Origin: Rhodospirillales bacterium
Lineage (GTDB): Bacteria; Pseudomonadota; Alphaproteobacteria; Rhodospirillales; Defluviicoccaceae
Length of the DNA stretch: 29,811 nucleotides
Reading direction: 5' to 3'
Assembly (NCBI GenBank): GCA_030622775.1
Contig: JAUXFS010000001.1
Location: 1-29,811 of the forward strand
Part shown: positions 17,254 through 24,923 of the stretch, one piece after another
How positions within the stretch are numbered: the first letter of the stretch is position 1
Layout: each line of letters opens with the position of its first letter
The notes under the pieces: model-generated
Told to the model about the DNA's origin: nothing
The model's database searches: none
Seen by the model: only the letters and a program-made list of their open reading frames with translations
Position numbers and translations under genes: made by a program

Positions 17254-18398
17254 CAGCCTGCTCCTCCCAACCCGTTTGTATGTGCGGTGAAATCGGTGAA
17301 GTGATCCGAGGCGGTGATGACATGCAGCGCCTTCATCACCTGGTAGGAGCCCGAGAGCCGCTCATCGAGATGGGTGAACTCGACGATCTGGTGCGGGCGG
17401 ATCACGAAACCGGCCTGCTCGAATGTGGTCGAGGCATCGACCTCGACGAACCAGCTTTGCTCGAAAACAATGGCCTCCTTGGCCAGAAACGCCTCTTCGG
17501 GGTCGACCTTGGGGGGGATGATCGCTTCGCGCACGACCCCGCCCACCGGTACAGGCCGTGTCGGGTCCAGCGTTTCGGCGGCCTGAACGATCTGGTCGAT
17601 GACCGCCTTGTCGCCCGCCGCGTCGAAGGTGAAGCCCTTGGCGGCGACCGGTTTTTCATAGTCGATCTTGGCCTCGAACTTGTTGACGCCGGGGCATTCG
17701 CGGCGGGGCGGATTCACGGCGAGCGTCCGGTCCGGCGGCGCCGCCAGCACCGGGGCCTGAGGCACGCCGCCCGCCTGGTTGCGCTCAGGCGAGGTGCGCA
17801 GGTTGGCCGTCTCGGTCAGCGTAAGGATGCCGGTCTGGGCCGAACCCGTGACCTCGTAGCTGATCCAGAACTCCATGTTGTTCTTGCGCGCGATCTCTTC
17901 GAGAAAAGTGAGGTCCGACCCGCGCTGGGAAAGCTGTTTTTTCTTGCCGTCGTACTCGATCAGCGTGTCCTGAGTGTTCGGCGTGAACTGGTAGGCGCCG
18001 AGAATGCCAGCCGCCGCCGCGCTCGCGAGCCCGGTATATTTCGCCTGCACGCCCACGCGGCCCATCTCGACCCGCCGGTCTTCGCCGTGGATTTCGATCC
18101 ACGAGCCGGGACCGCCAAGCTGGCTGTTGGATTTCACCTTCGTCACCGGTCCATATACCAGGCAATCGAGCGCATCGTTCTCGCCGATGACGAAGATGCC
18201 GAGTTTTTCGTCCTGCTTGAGTTCCCCGCTGCCCGAAACCGCAAACGAGCCGTTGCAGATATCGTCCTCGAACCTGAGCGCAAAGCGCGTCGGCTTCGAA
18301 AGCTCCATCTCCACACGTACCTCGACCAACCAGGCGGTGATCTCGGTCGACAGCCGTTTCAGGCTGGTTCCAGTGGTTATGTAGACGCCAAAGCCCAT
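17253..18398 (-). CDS. gpD/gp27-like hub protein (VgrG N-terminal part)
   Basis: A 381-residue protein of the phage late control gene D / gp27 type. The N-terminal MGFGVYITTGTSL is followed by a beta barrel (TRFALRFEDD, LGIFVIGENDALDCLVYGPV, SWIEIHGEDRRVEM) and a central SDLTFLEEIARKNNMEFWIS module, a typical gpD-like second barrel. The C-terminal barrel ends IRPHQIVEFTHLDERLSGSY. I choose ATG 18398 because a TGAGGAAT ribosome-binding site, made partly from the stop of the LysM gene, lies just ahead. The frame is open 33 bases further to 18431, but that adds only basic residues inside the LysM gene. The trimer forms the hub that adapts the six-fold tube to the three-fold spike. Confidence 0.9.
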   Translation of the reverse strand: MGFGVYITTGTSLKRLSTEITAWLVEVRVEMELSKPTRFALRFEDDICNGSFAVSGSGELKQDEKLGIFVIGENDALDCLVYGPVTKVKSNSQLGGPGSWIEIHGEDRRVEMGRVGVQAKYTGLASAAAAGILGAYQFTPNTQDTLIEYDGKKKQLSQRGSDLTFLEEIARKNNMEFWISYEVTGSAQTGILTLTETANLRTSPERNQAGGVPQAPVLAAPPDRTLAVNPPRRECPGVNKFEAKIDYEKPVAAKGFTFDAAGDKAVIDQIVQAAETLDPTRPVPVGGVVREAIIPPKVDPEEAFLAKEAIVFEQSWFVEVDASTTFEQAGFVIRPHQIVEFTHLDERLSGSYQVMKALHVITASDHFTDFTAHTNGLGGAG

Positions 18399-18405
18399 GT
18401 ATTCC

Positions 18406-18687
18406 TCAGGTTTTCGTCGGGATCTCGACAAGCGCGGTGTCCAGCGCCGCCTCGGCGGTCATCGCCTGGTTCAGCTCGGCGATGCGCCAGAACCCGGCGG
18501 GGTCGTTGAGGTAATGATTGGCCAGATGATCGAGCCGCTGACCCTGTTTCAGCCGGTGTTTTCCCAACTCGGTCTGGGTTGGCACCAGAGCCAGGGTGAC
18601 GCAATACACCTTGCGCCCGCGCCGGTCAGTCGCGGTGGTAACTGTGGAATGTTTCACGTAACGGCTTTTGGGGTCAAATATGGACAT
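18406..18687 (-). CDS. small LysM-domain baseplate protein
   Basis: A 93-residue protein. After a basic beta segment (SRYVKHSTVTTATDRRGRKV), residues about 40-90 form a LysM-like module: LKQGQRLDHLANHYLNDP then GFWRIAELNQ. In eCIS (Pvc7/Afp7) and T4 gp53 a LysM domain glues the baseplate hub to the wedge rather than binding cell wall. Here the LysM unit is a separate gene immediately after the CIS_tube-domain gene (5 bp), so the canonical two-domain protein appears split in two. Its stop codon contributes to the ribosome-binding site of the hub gene. Confidence 0.85.
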   Translation of the reverse strand: MSIFDPKSRYVKHSTVTTATDRRGRKVYCVTLALVPTQTELGKHRLKQGQRLDHLANHYLNDPAGFWRIAELNQAMTAEAALDTALVEIPTKT

Positions 18688-18692
18688 GAGAT

Positions 18693-19394
18693 TCAGAACG
18701 GCAGGATGGACTTGGCGGATTTCAGTGCATTGGCGATATTGGCGACGGCCAGCGCATCTTCCTGCAGGCGCGTCATCTCATAGGCCGCGAGGGCGATGTC
18801 GATGGCAGGGCCGGTCTTGCATTTGAAGACCTCGGGCGTAAGCACCCGCAGCTCCAGCTGGACATCGGCCATGTATGGATAAAGTTGCGGAGTGAACTCC
18901 TTGATTTCTATGGTGATATTGGTCACGCGCACGGGCAGGATCACGCCGCTGCCAAGCACCAGCAGCGTAATCGGCACCGTGGCGCGCTCGGCATCCGTTG
19001 CGGGCGCGTTCACCAAAGCGGTAGCGCTGGCGATCAGATCGCCGAAGAGCTTGCCCGAGGGTTCGGTCAGCTTCTGGATCGCGGCAATGCGCGAGGCGAC
19101 GCCGGTAGTTTCGGCCAGGATATCACCGGTTTCCAGATCGTCGGTCGCGTCCAGTTCGAGCGTGAACTTGTAGCTCTCTTCAGGGTCGTAAGGCTGCACG
19201 TTGGGCGACTGTGCACCGCGGTTGGTCTGGTCGACTTCCGTGGGGTCCCAGGGCTTCAGCGAGCGGGTCATCGAGCCCGGGTTGTACTGGAAGGGGATGA
19301 TGTTCGGCACGATGATACCGAAATCCTCGGCCAGCTGCACCAGCGCGCCCTTGGTGACCGACGGCGATTGGGGGGAGCCGGTGGATTCAGCCAT
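18693..19394 (-). CDS. CIS_tube N-terminal domain protein (Pvc7/Afp7-like tube adaptor)
   Basis: A 233-residue protein. Residues about 25-220 fit the 'contractile injection system tube protein, N-terminal' family: IIPFQYNPGSMTRSLKP near residue 33, the ESYKFTLELDATDDLETGD segment around 90, and the closing ITIEIKEFTPQLYPYMADVQ region. The FQYNP motif is characteristic. The family protein sits between the hub and the inner tube. Unlike Pvc7, no C-terminal LysM domain is fused; it is encoded by the next gene. The start overlaps the 3' end of the AAA+ ATPase gene by 8 bases, so expression is coupled to it. Confidence 0.88.
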   Translation of the reverse strand: MAESTGSPQSPSVTKGALVQLAEDFGIIVPNIIPFQYNPGSMTRSLKPWDPTEVDQTNRGAQSPNVQPYDPEESYKFTLELDATDDLETGDILAETTGVASRIAAIQKLTEPSGKLFGDLIASATALVNAPATDAERATVPITLLVLGSGVILPVRVTNITIEIKEFTPQLYPYMADVQLELRVLTPEVFKCKTGPAIDIALAAYEMTRLQEDALAVANIANALKSAKSILPF

Positions 19395-21312
19395 TCTGCG
19401 GGTTCCTCTGTCTGCGTGGTTTCGTTGTGGCGGCGGGCGCGGCGCGGCCCTCTTTCGTCAGCTCCTGCTCGGTGGCGGCGGTCAGGTCGGCGGGCGAAAT
19501 GGCGCGGCCCCCGTGCAGCGCCGAATACAGCGCAGAGAGGGCCGCGCCCTTGATCTGCGCGGGGCTGAGGTCGTGAGTTGTGGCCAGCCTGTCAATGGCC
19601 TCCGTAAGCGGCGCAGGATCTTTGCCTAACCCTTCGAGCATGCGACGCCAGAGATCGCGGCGCTCGACGGGGCCGGGTTTCGGGAACTCGACCACATGGC
19701 GCAGGCGGCGGATGAAGGCCGGGTCGATATTGGCGCGCCGGTTGGTCGAGAGGATCACGAGGCCGTCATGGGCCTCGAGAAGCTGCAGCAGGTGGTTCGT
19801 GTCGGTGTTGGCGTAGCGGTCATTGGAATCGCGCACATCGGTGCGCTTGGCGAAGAAGGCGTCGGCCTCTTCGAAGATCAGTGCGGCGCCGGAGGCTTTG
19901 GCCTGGGCGAAGGCTTTGCTCAGATTCTTGGCAGTTTCGCCGATGAATTTCGAGGTGGTCGAGGCGAGGTCGACCACAAGCAGGTTGCTGCCCAGATCGC
20001 GGGCGATGACGTGGGCGGCCATGGACTTGCCCACCCCCGGCGGGCCGGAGAAGAGCGCCGAGAGACCTGCCGCGTGTTGGTAGAGCCGGGCGGTCTCGGG
20101 GTGTTCCATGAGCTGTGGGCGGGTGCGCGCCTCGAAGGTGATGCGTTTCAGTTGGGTCAGAAGGGTTTCGGGCGCAATCATGTCGTCCCAGCCGAAAACC
20201 GGATCGACCACATGGCCCGCGCCCCTCATCCGTGCTCGCGCCCGGGCGCGCAAATCATCCGCCGCTTCGTCGACCGAGCGCGGCGCCGTCCGCCCGATCT
20301 CCTGCAGATCGCCCAGGAGCAGCCCGGGCGTGGCCGCGAGCTTCTGAGCATCGCCTGCCAGGCGCGGCACCAAGGCCGCGAAGAGCGCCGATTTGCTGTC
20401 GATGCCGGGCTCGGGCAGGGCGATGGTCAGATCCGACGCCCCATCGCGGCACGGGGCTGTCTCTCCGGGGGCTGCACAGACGAATTGCAGCGGCGCCATG
20501 GGAATTTTCGCGGGCCAGGCGGGGCTGCCCGCGCGCCAGATCAGCGCCGCGTCGGCAAAAAGTGCGAACCGCTGCGCCAGCATGAACGCCTCCGCCCAGT
20601 CGGTTTGCGGGATCACGTCCGCATCGGCCACCAGCGCCTCGCGCCCCAGTTTCTGCGCCACGGCGGCGGCGAAGTTGCGCCGCCCCGCCCCGCCCCGGCC
20701 CTGCACCACCAGCCGCAGCTCGACTCCCTGCTGCAACGCGTGATCCAGCCGCTCGGCCGTTTTGCCCACGGGCCATTCGGCGGGCGTCGGGCCGGCGGGG
20801 CAGGCATCGAGCGCCAGAACCAGCTCGGCATCGAGCGACAAGTGCCCGAACATCCAGTCCACCAGTTGCCGGTCGGCCTCGTATCCCGGGGATTCGCCGG
20901 GGGTCAGGCGCACCGGCGTCACCAGCCGCCACATCGAGAGCGGTGATGTCGGCCGCCAGATCGGGCGTGCCGGGTGGCCGTGCATCAGCTTTATGAGCGG
21001 TTCAGTCGGCAAGAGCCGCCCCTCCGCCTCCTGCGCCCGCGCCACCAGCGGCCCCAGCGCAGGCTCCGCTGCCACCGCCAGCGCCAGCGCCAGCAGATCG
21101 GCCTCCGGTTCGCTGAGCCCGAAGAGCTCCACAAGCCGCTCCCAGGCTCGCCCTTCCGGCCCCGCCAGCCGATGTTCCAAGGTGTCGAGCGGCAGTGCCT
21201 CGTTCACCGACTCGCCCAGCCGCATTTGCAGTCGCAGCCGGGCGCGATGCACCAGCAGCTCGGCAGCACTGAGCAGTAGATGCGGCAAGGCGTGGGACTT
21301 GGGGGCCGTCAT
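19387..21312 (-). CDS. AAA+ ATPase of the eCIS (Pvc15/Afp15-like)
   Basis: A 641-residue protein. The N-terminal 330 residues are a helical, Leu/Ala/Arg-rich region found in CIS ATPases. The AAA+ module spans about 370-600: Walker A GPPGVGKS with K429, Walker B LIFEEADAFF (E481-E482), sensor-1 LSTNRRANID and an arginine-rich RRLRHVVEF second region. The first acidic Walker B residue is Glu rather than the common Asp (FDEAD in many relatives). Pvc15-type ATPases are required for loading or assembly of cargo in Photorhabdus and Serratia systems. No membrane segment is visible, so it should act in the cytosol before particle release. The start overlaps the DUF4255 stop (ATGA at 21309-21312). Confidence 0.92.
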   Translation of the reverse strand: MTAPKSHALPHLLLSAAELLVHRARLRLQMRLGESVNEALPLDTLEHRLAGPEGRAWERLVELFGLSEPEADLLALALAVAAEPALGPLVARAQEAEGRLLPTEPLIKLMHGHPARPIWRPTSPLSMWRLVTPVRLTPGESPGYEADRQLVDWMFGHLSLDAELVLALDACPAGPTPAEWPVGKTAERLDHALQQGVELRLVVQGRGGAGRRNFAAAVAQKLGREALVADADVIPQTDWAEAFMLAQRFALFADAALIWRAGSPAWPAKIPMAPLQFVCAAPGETAPCRDGASDLTIALPEPGIDSKSALFAALVPRLAGDAQKLAATPGLLLGDLQEIGRTAPRSVDEAADDLRARARARMRGAGHVVDPVFGWDDMIAPETLLTQLKRITFEARTRPQLMEHPETARLYQHAAGLSALFSGPPGVGKSMAAHVIARDLGSNLLVVDLASTTSKFIGETAKNLSKAFAQAKASGAALIFEEADAFFAKRTDVRDSNDRYANTDTNHLLQLLEAHDGLVILSTNRRANIDPAFIRRLRHVVEFPKPGPVERRDLWRRMLEGLGKDPAPLTEAIDRLATTHDLSPAQIKGAALSALYSALHGGRAISPADLTAATEQELTKEGRAAPAATTKPRRQRNPQNG

Positions 21313-22709
21313 GGTGTCTCGAACCAGAAGGGTTGGGATTCGGCGCCGTTGATGATCAGGCGCAGCGGGTGGGTGCCGGCATTGGCCGGGTTGAAGAGCG
21401 GGTGAAATTCGATCTGCCCGGCCTGGCGGACGAAAAGCCCAGCGTCGTTGGCCGGGATGCCGGAAAAGGCGGGTACGTCGTCGTAGAGCTCGCCATCGAC
21501 TGAGAGCTGCACGTCGAGCCCGGCAGCAGTCATGTCGAAGGTATTGGTGGCCTGCACGACCATGCGTCCCTGCGGGTTGGGACCGGTCACCTGCACGAGA
21601 TGGGCGCCGATGGAAAAGGCGATCTGGTTACTCTCGCTCACCGTCTCGCGCAGCGTGCCGCCCTCGGTCTGCTGCCTGCGCGTCGTGCGAACCGAAACGG
21701 TATAGATGCCCGGCGTCACCTCCAGCGCCGTCGCCACGCCGGTCACCATCGCCTGCAGGCTGCCCTGTAAATCGAACCGGCCGGCGGTGGCGGTCAGCTC
21801 GATATTCCAGGCCGGGTTCAGCGCGGTGTCGAGCACCGCATCGCGCACCGGCACCGCCAATTCGTGCCACGCAGGCGTGCGCAGCACGATCTGCGAGGCT
21901 CCTGACTGGCCGTCGCCCGTCAGCACCGAGCCCGCGATATGCACCCGGTTTACCTCGGGCACTGCGCCGGGGTTCAGCACCGCGCGGGCGGGCGAGGTGT
22001 CGAGCACCTGCGGCGGCAGCCCGCTCGCCACTGGCGGGGTGAAGGCCGTGAGCGCCGAGACCTTCTCGATCACCGGCGCCGAGATCGGCGAGACGAAGAG
22101 ACCCAGATCGTAGACCCGGCCGAATGCGCCGGCGGGTTCTTCGGGCTCGATGAAGATCGTGCGCACCTCATAATAGGCCGAAAGCCGTGTGGTCAAGCTT
22201 TGCTCGGCCGACCAGAAGCTCATCGCCTCTTCCGGCGTCAGCGGGCGCGGGGATATCTCAAAATGATTGTCCCGCCCGCGCAGGGGTTCGACCATCACCA
22301 TCTGAGGCAGGCCGCCATCGGGCGAGATCGCCAGGTTGTCGTCGATCAGCGAGTGGTCGTGCAGCGTCTTGATCGCCAGGCTGAACAGGTTCTGCTGGTT
22401 CTGGGCGTCGTAGATCTCGTTGATCTCGTGATGCGCGGTGAGGATGTAGAAGAGCGACAGGGCGAGCGGTTGGCGCGCAACCGGCGGACCGCCGCGGCCC
22501 GGCGGCGGCAGGTTCTTGTAATGGATGTCCTCCATCACGTGGTAGAGATGCAGGTTCAGCGTGTCTGTGGCGCCGCCCGCGCGTTCCGGCGGCATGGCGG
22601 TAACGGTGACGGGAGTAACGATGCCCTGGCGCAGAAACAGCGCGCGGACGTTGAATTCCAGAAGTCGGGTCAGGGTGTTGGTGACGTGGAAGAGGTTCGC
22701 TGTGGGCAT
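21309..22709 (-). CDS. DUF4255 tube terminator/cap protein (Pvc16/Afp16-like)
   Basis: A 466-residue protein, longer than the roughly 200-300 residues usual for the family. Residues about 1-195 contain the DUF4255 signature: an N-terminal helix HVTNTLTRLLEF, LNLHLYHVMEDIHYKN, LALSLFYILTAH and SFWSAEQSLTTRLSAYYEVR. Afp16 is known to cap the tube, set sheath/tube length and allow sheath polymerisation. Residues about 230-466 are beta-rich with two Ig-like stretches (VNRVHIAGSVLTGDGQSG and IEFHPLFNPANAGTHPLRL), an extension that may stabilise or decorate the distal end. It starts 3 bp after the proline-rich gene. Confidence 0.9.
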   Translation of the reverse strand: MPTANLFHVTNTLTRLLEFNVRALFLRQGIVTPVTVTAMPPERAGGATDTLNLHLYHVMEDIHYKNLPPPGRGGPPVARQPLALSLFYILTAHHEINEIYDAQNQQNLFSLAIKTLHDHSLIDDNLAISPDGGLPQMVMVEPLRGRDNHFEISPRPLTPEEAMSFWSAEQSLTTRLSAYYEVRTIFIEPEEPAGAFGRVYDLGLFVSPISAPVIEKVSALTAFTPPVASGLPPQVLDTSPARAVLNPGAVPEVNRVHIAGSVLTGDGQSGASQIVLRTPAWHELAVPVRDAVLDTALNPAWNIELTATAGRFDLQGSLQAMVTGVATALEVTPGIYTVSVRTTRRQQTEGGTLRETVSESNQIAFSIGAHLVQVTGPNPQGRMVVQATNTFDMTAAGLDVQLSVDGELYDDVPAFSGIPANDAGLFVRQAGQIEFHPLFNPANAGTHPLRLIINGAESQPFWFETP

Positions 22710-22712
22710 GGC

Positions 22713-23633
22713 CTAGCGCCTCCTCAAACCGAAGATCGTCAGCGCCCGTCGGCGCGGGGTGAGCGGGCCGATGATCGAGGCTCCGGCGGCAGTCATCGGG
22801 CGGGTGCGGCGCTTTTGCTCTGGTGCGGTGGCTTGTGACGGCTGCTCCGGCGCCTTGGCGACGGGAGGAGGCGCTGGCGCCGGATCGGGTTGGCGAGGCG
22901 CGTGTACCGGCGGATCGGGCAGCTCCGGCGCGGCGACAGGCGGCGGCATCACCTCAGCTGGCGGGTGCGGCTCCGGCCCCACCGGTGCCGGCGAATTTGC
23001 CGCTGCGTCTGGCACGGGCACATCCGGTAATGGCGCAACAGGGAATGACTCGGCGTCGGGGCGCGGCAGCGCCGGCTCGGGTTCGGCGATGTTTTCGGGC
23101 ATGTTCTCGGACGGCTGCAAGCCCACGGGGATCGGTTCCGGCGCAGGCCGCTCGGTCGGTGCATCCGCCGTCTCCGGCGGTGGAACTTGTGTGGGCGGGG
23201 GCGAAGCGGGTTCGATATCCGCAGATGGGGCCTCCGGGGCGGGTTCAGGCGCTGGCAGGACGAGGTCCCCTGAGGTGACAAATCCTACCGGCTGGGGATG
23301 CCGCGGTGGTTCTACCGGCGGAGCGGCTTCGGTCCGGAGGGTGCGGGGTGCAGTCTGCGGCGCGGGCGGCGTGGCTGGTTCCAGCGCCGTTTCGGTCACA
23401 GATGTCCGGACCTCGGAGGCGGACCGTGGCGGCGCCGCTACGGTTTCGCCGAACCCGCCCGGGACGTTTTCCGGCCCGGCGGGCGGTGTGTAACGGGCGG
23501 CGAAATCCGGGTCGTTCAGCCGCTGGTCGGCGAGACTCACCGGCGATTGCGACAGGCCCGCAGGCAGGGCGCCCGTGGCCACCGGAGACGCAGTCGCGGC
23601 GCGGTCGAGCAGGCGTTGCAGATAGCCGCTCAT
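22713..23633 (-). CDS. proline/alanine-rich disordered protein in the tape-measure position
   Basis: A 306-residue protein beginning at ATG 23633, which overlaps the stop of the chaperone gene (ATGA). The frame is open upstream to 23861, but that part is a shadow of the neighbour. The ends look conserved in type: an amphipathic N-terminal helix (MSGYLQRLLDRA) and a basic hydrophobic C-terminus (ASIIGPLTPRRRALTIFGL). The 240 residues between are dominated by Pro, Ala, Glu and Val and are surely disordered or extended. No known domain is recognisable. The order sheath, tube, chaperone, this gene is the order in which myophages place the tape measure, and the operon has no conventional helical tape-measure gene. 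A tape-measure or length-ruler role is therefore possible but unproven; a linker or cargo-loading role is an alternative. Confidence 0.7.
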   Translation of the reverse strand: MSGYLQRLLDRAATASPVATGALPAGLSQSPVSLADQRLNDPDFAARYTPPAGPENVPGGFGETVAAPPRSASEVRTSVTETALEPATPPAPQTAPRTLRTEAAPPVEPPRHPQPVGFVTSGDLVLPAPEPAPEAPSADIEPASPPPTQVPPPETADAPTERPAPEPIPVGLQPSENMPENIAEPEPALPRPDAESFPVAPLPDVPVPDAAANSPAPVGPEPHPPAEVMPPPVAAPELPDPPVHAPRQPDPAPAPPPVAKAPEQPSQATAPEQKRRTRPMTAAGASIIGPLTPRRRALTIFGLRRR

Positions 23634-24370
23634 GCCGTCTGCCTCCTCGATAGCCTCGCGCGCTCGGCCTCGATCAGTCCGGCATAGGCGCGGCGGTCGT
23701 CGCGGGTCAGCGCCATGATCTCGCCATGGGACCAGCCATAGCGCGAGGCGATCAGATGGGCTTCGCGCACCAGAAAGGGGCGCTCCGAGTCCAGCCGCCG
23801 CGTCAGATAAGAGGCCAGATCGAACCGCACCTGCGCTGAGGTCGCGCATTGTGGGCAGCACGCCGCGAGGTCGAGGGTCAGCACCGGCGCGGCGGTTTCC
23901 AGGAACGCACCCACGGTCTCGGCGCTGGCCCCGCCCTCGACCGTCAGTCGCGTGGCCAGCGTGTCGGGATCGTCCACCAGGTCGGCGGGTTTCGGCGCCC
24001 GCACCCGCGCGACGCCTTCCATCGTCCAGGCGCCGTCCGCATCGGGCGGGCCTGGTCGGTCAGCGTCCTGCTCGGCGATGATCTGCGGCAGGTCGAGCGT
24101 GAACTCGTAGGTTTCGCCACAGGCTTCGCAGGCCACCCGGCACTCGGCGCGCGATCCGTAGAGCGTGTCGTAGATCCCCGCCAACGCCCGGTCGATCTGC
24201 GATACGGTCAGCCCGGCGTGGTCCGCACCCTCAGCCAGCCGATCCAACAGCGTCATGGCCACCGCCGTACCCGTGCCGGCAAGCGCCATCTCGTCTGCGC
24301 CGGTCAGGGGGCGCAGCCACAGGGTCAACGGCGCATGGCCGGGCGCGTTCAGCTCAACGGCACGCATCAT
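23630..24370 (-). CDS. zinc-ribbon baseplate hub assembly chaperone (T4 gp26-like)
   Basis: A 246-residue protein. It contains two Cys pairs, C81-x2-C84 (with C77 nearby) and C172-x2-C175 (after C171), spaced as a zinc ribbon. The C-terminal segment SRYGWSHGEIMALTRDDRRA is followed by YAGLIEAER, resembling the terminal helix pair of T4-family baseplate hub assembly chaperones (gp26-like). Such proteins assist hub assembly and need not be in the final particle. It starts with tandem ATG codons at 24370, preceded by an AGGAAAAG ribosome-binding site, 38 bp after the tube gene. The stop is fused to the next start (ATGA). The family assignment rests on the C-terminal motif and the synteny; the zinc site rests on the cysteines. 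Confidence 0.72.
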   Translation of the reverse strand: MMRAVELNAPGHAPLTLWLRPLTGADEMALAGTGTAVAMTLLDRLAEGADHAGLTVSQIDRALAGIYDTLYGSRAECRVACEACGETYEFTLDLPQIIAEQDADRPGPPDADGAWTMEGVARVRAPKPADLVDDPDTLATRLTVEGGASAETVGAFLETAAPVLTLDLAACCPQCATSAQVRFDLASYLTRRLDSERPFLVREAHLIASRYGWSHGEIMALTRDDRRAYAGLIEAERARLSRRQTA

Positions 24371-24373
24371 CTT

Positions 24374-24411
24374 TTCCTATCCGGAAGGGGCGGCACATGG
24401 GCCGCGCCTCA
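24374..24411 (-). promoter_or_regulatory. small hairpin between tube and chaperone genes
   Basis: Immediately after the tube stop codon the minus strand reads GCGGC-CCATGT-GCCGC, a 5-bp GC stem with a 6-base loop, extendable by two more G-C pairs across a bulge. There is no T-run, so it is not a classical terminator. It could stabilise the sheath-tube part of the mRNA or attenuate downstream transcription, giving more sheath and tube than baseplate. Its small size makes this tentative. Confidence 0.3.
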
Positions 24412-24909
24412 GGTCTCGGTCGGTTCGGTCACCACCTCGTCGCGCACGAAGCCCTCGTTCTGGATGACGATGGATTCAAACGCGATGGCGTTGGCGTTGG
24501 CGTCGAGCTCGGGTACCGCGGAGAATTCGCTGACCCAGCAGCGGAATACCTGCCAGGCGCGCACCTTGACGCCCTGGAGGTTGTAGAGCTCGATTGTCAT
24601 GTCCTTACGGAAATCCTTCAGCGACACGCCCGCGTCGCCCGCGTTGGAATAGGCCTTGGTCGCCCATTCCTCGAAGGCAGTGTCGTGGGTGATGCCACGT
24701 TCCAGCGTGATCGGTTCGAATTTGGTCTGGCCGGGCGAGAGGCGCGGGGTCGACCGGTCGCCCCCATCACGGTGCGAGACCGGCTCGATGGTGTGCTTCA
24801 GCGCGCTGACCTTGGAAATACCGGCGACGGGCTGGCCGTCCCAGACCACGCGAAACTTGAAGTTCTTGTAGGGGTCGAACCGCTGGGTGTTGACGGTGAA
24901 CTGTGCCAT
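24409..24909 (-). CDS. inner tube protein (T4 gp19-like, Afp1/Pvc1 type)
   Basis: A 166-residue protein, about the normal length of eCIS and gp19-type tubes. It opens FTVNTQRFDPYKNFKFRVVW, typical of the family (dPyknfkFrV), followed by the ISKVSALKHTIEPVSHRDGG loop, the PGQTKFEPITLERGITHD strand, and a C-terminal region with WQVFRCWVSEFSAVPELDAN and IAFESIVIQNEG. Six copies per ring form the rigid tube that is driven into the target. Only one tube gene is present, whereas Afp and PVC encode two (Afp1 and Afp5), so tube initiation must use the same subunit or the CIS_tube adaptor. It lies 14 bp after the sheath gene. Confidence 0.95.
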   Translation of the reverse strand: MAQFTVNTQRFDPYKNFKFRVVWDGQPVAGISKVSALKHTIEPVSHRDGGDRSTPRLSPGQTKFEPITLERGITHDTAFEEWATKAYSNAGDAGVSLKDFRKDMTIELYNLQGVKVRAWQVFRCWVSEFSAVPELDANANAIAFESIVIQNEGFVRDEVVTEPTET

Positions 24910-24923
24910 TTAACTGCCCTCCC

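Noticed and set aside
23634..23861. N-terminal extension of the proline-rich protein
   Set aside because: It lies wholly inside the chaperone gene in another frame; the ATG at 23633 forms a clean ATGA overlap and begins a plausible amphipathic helix.
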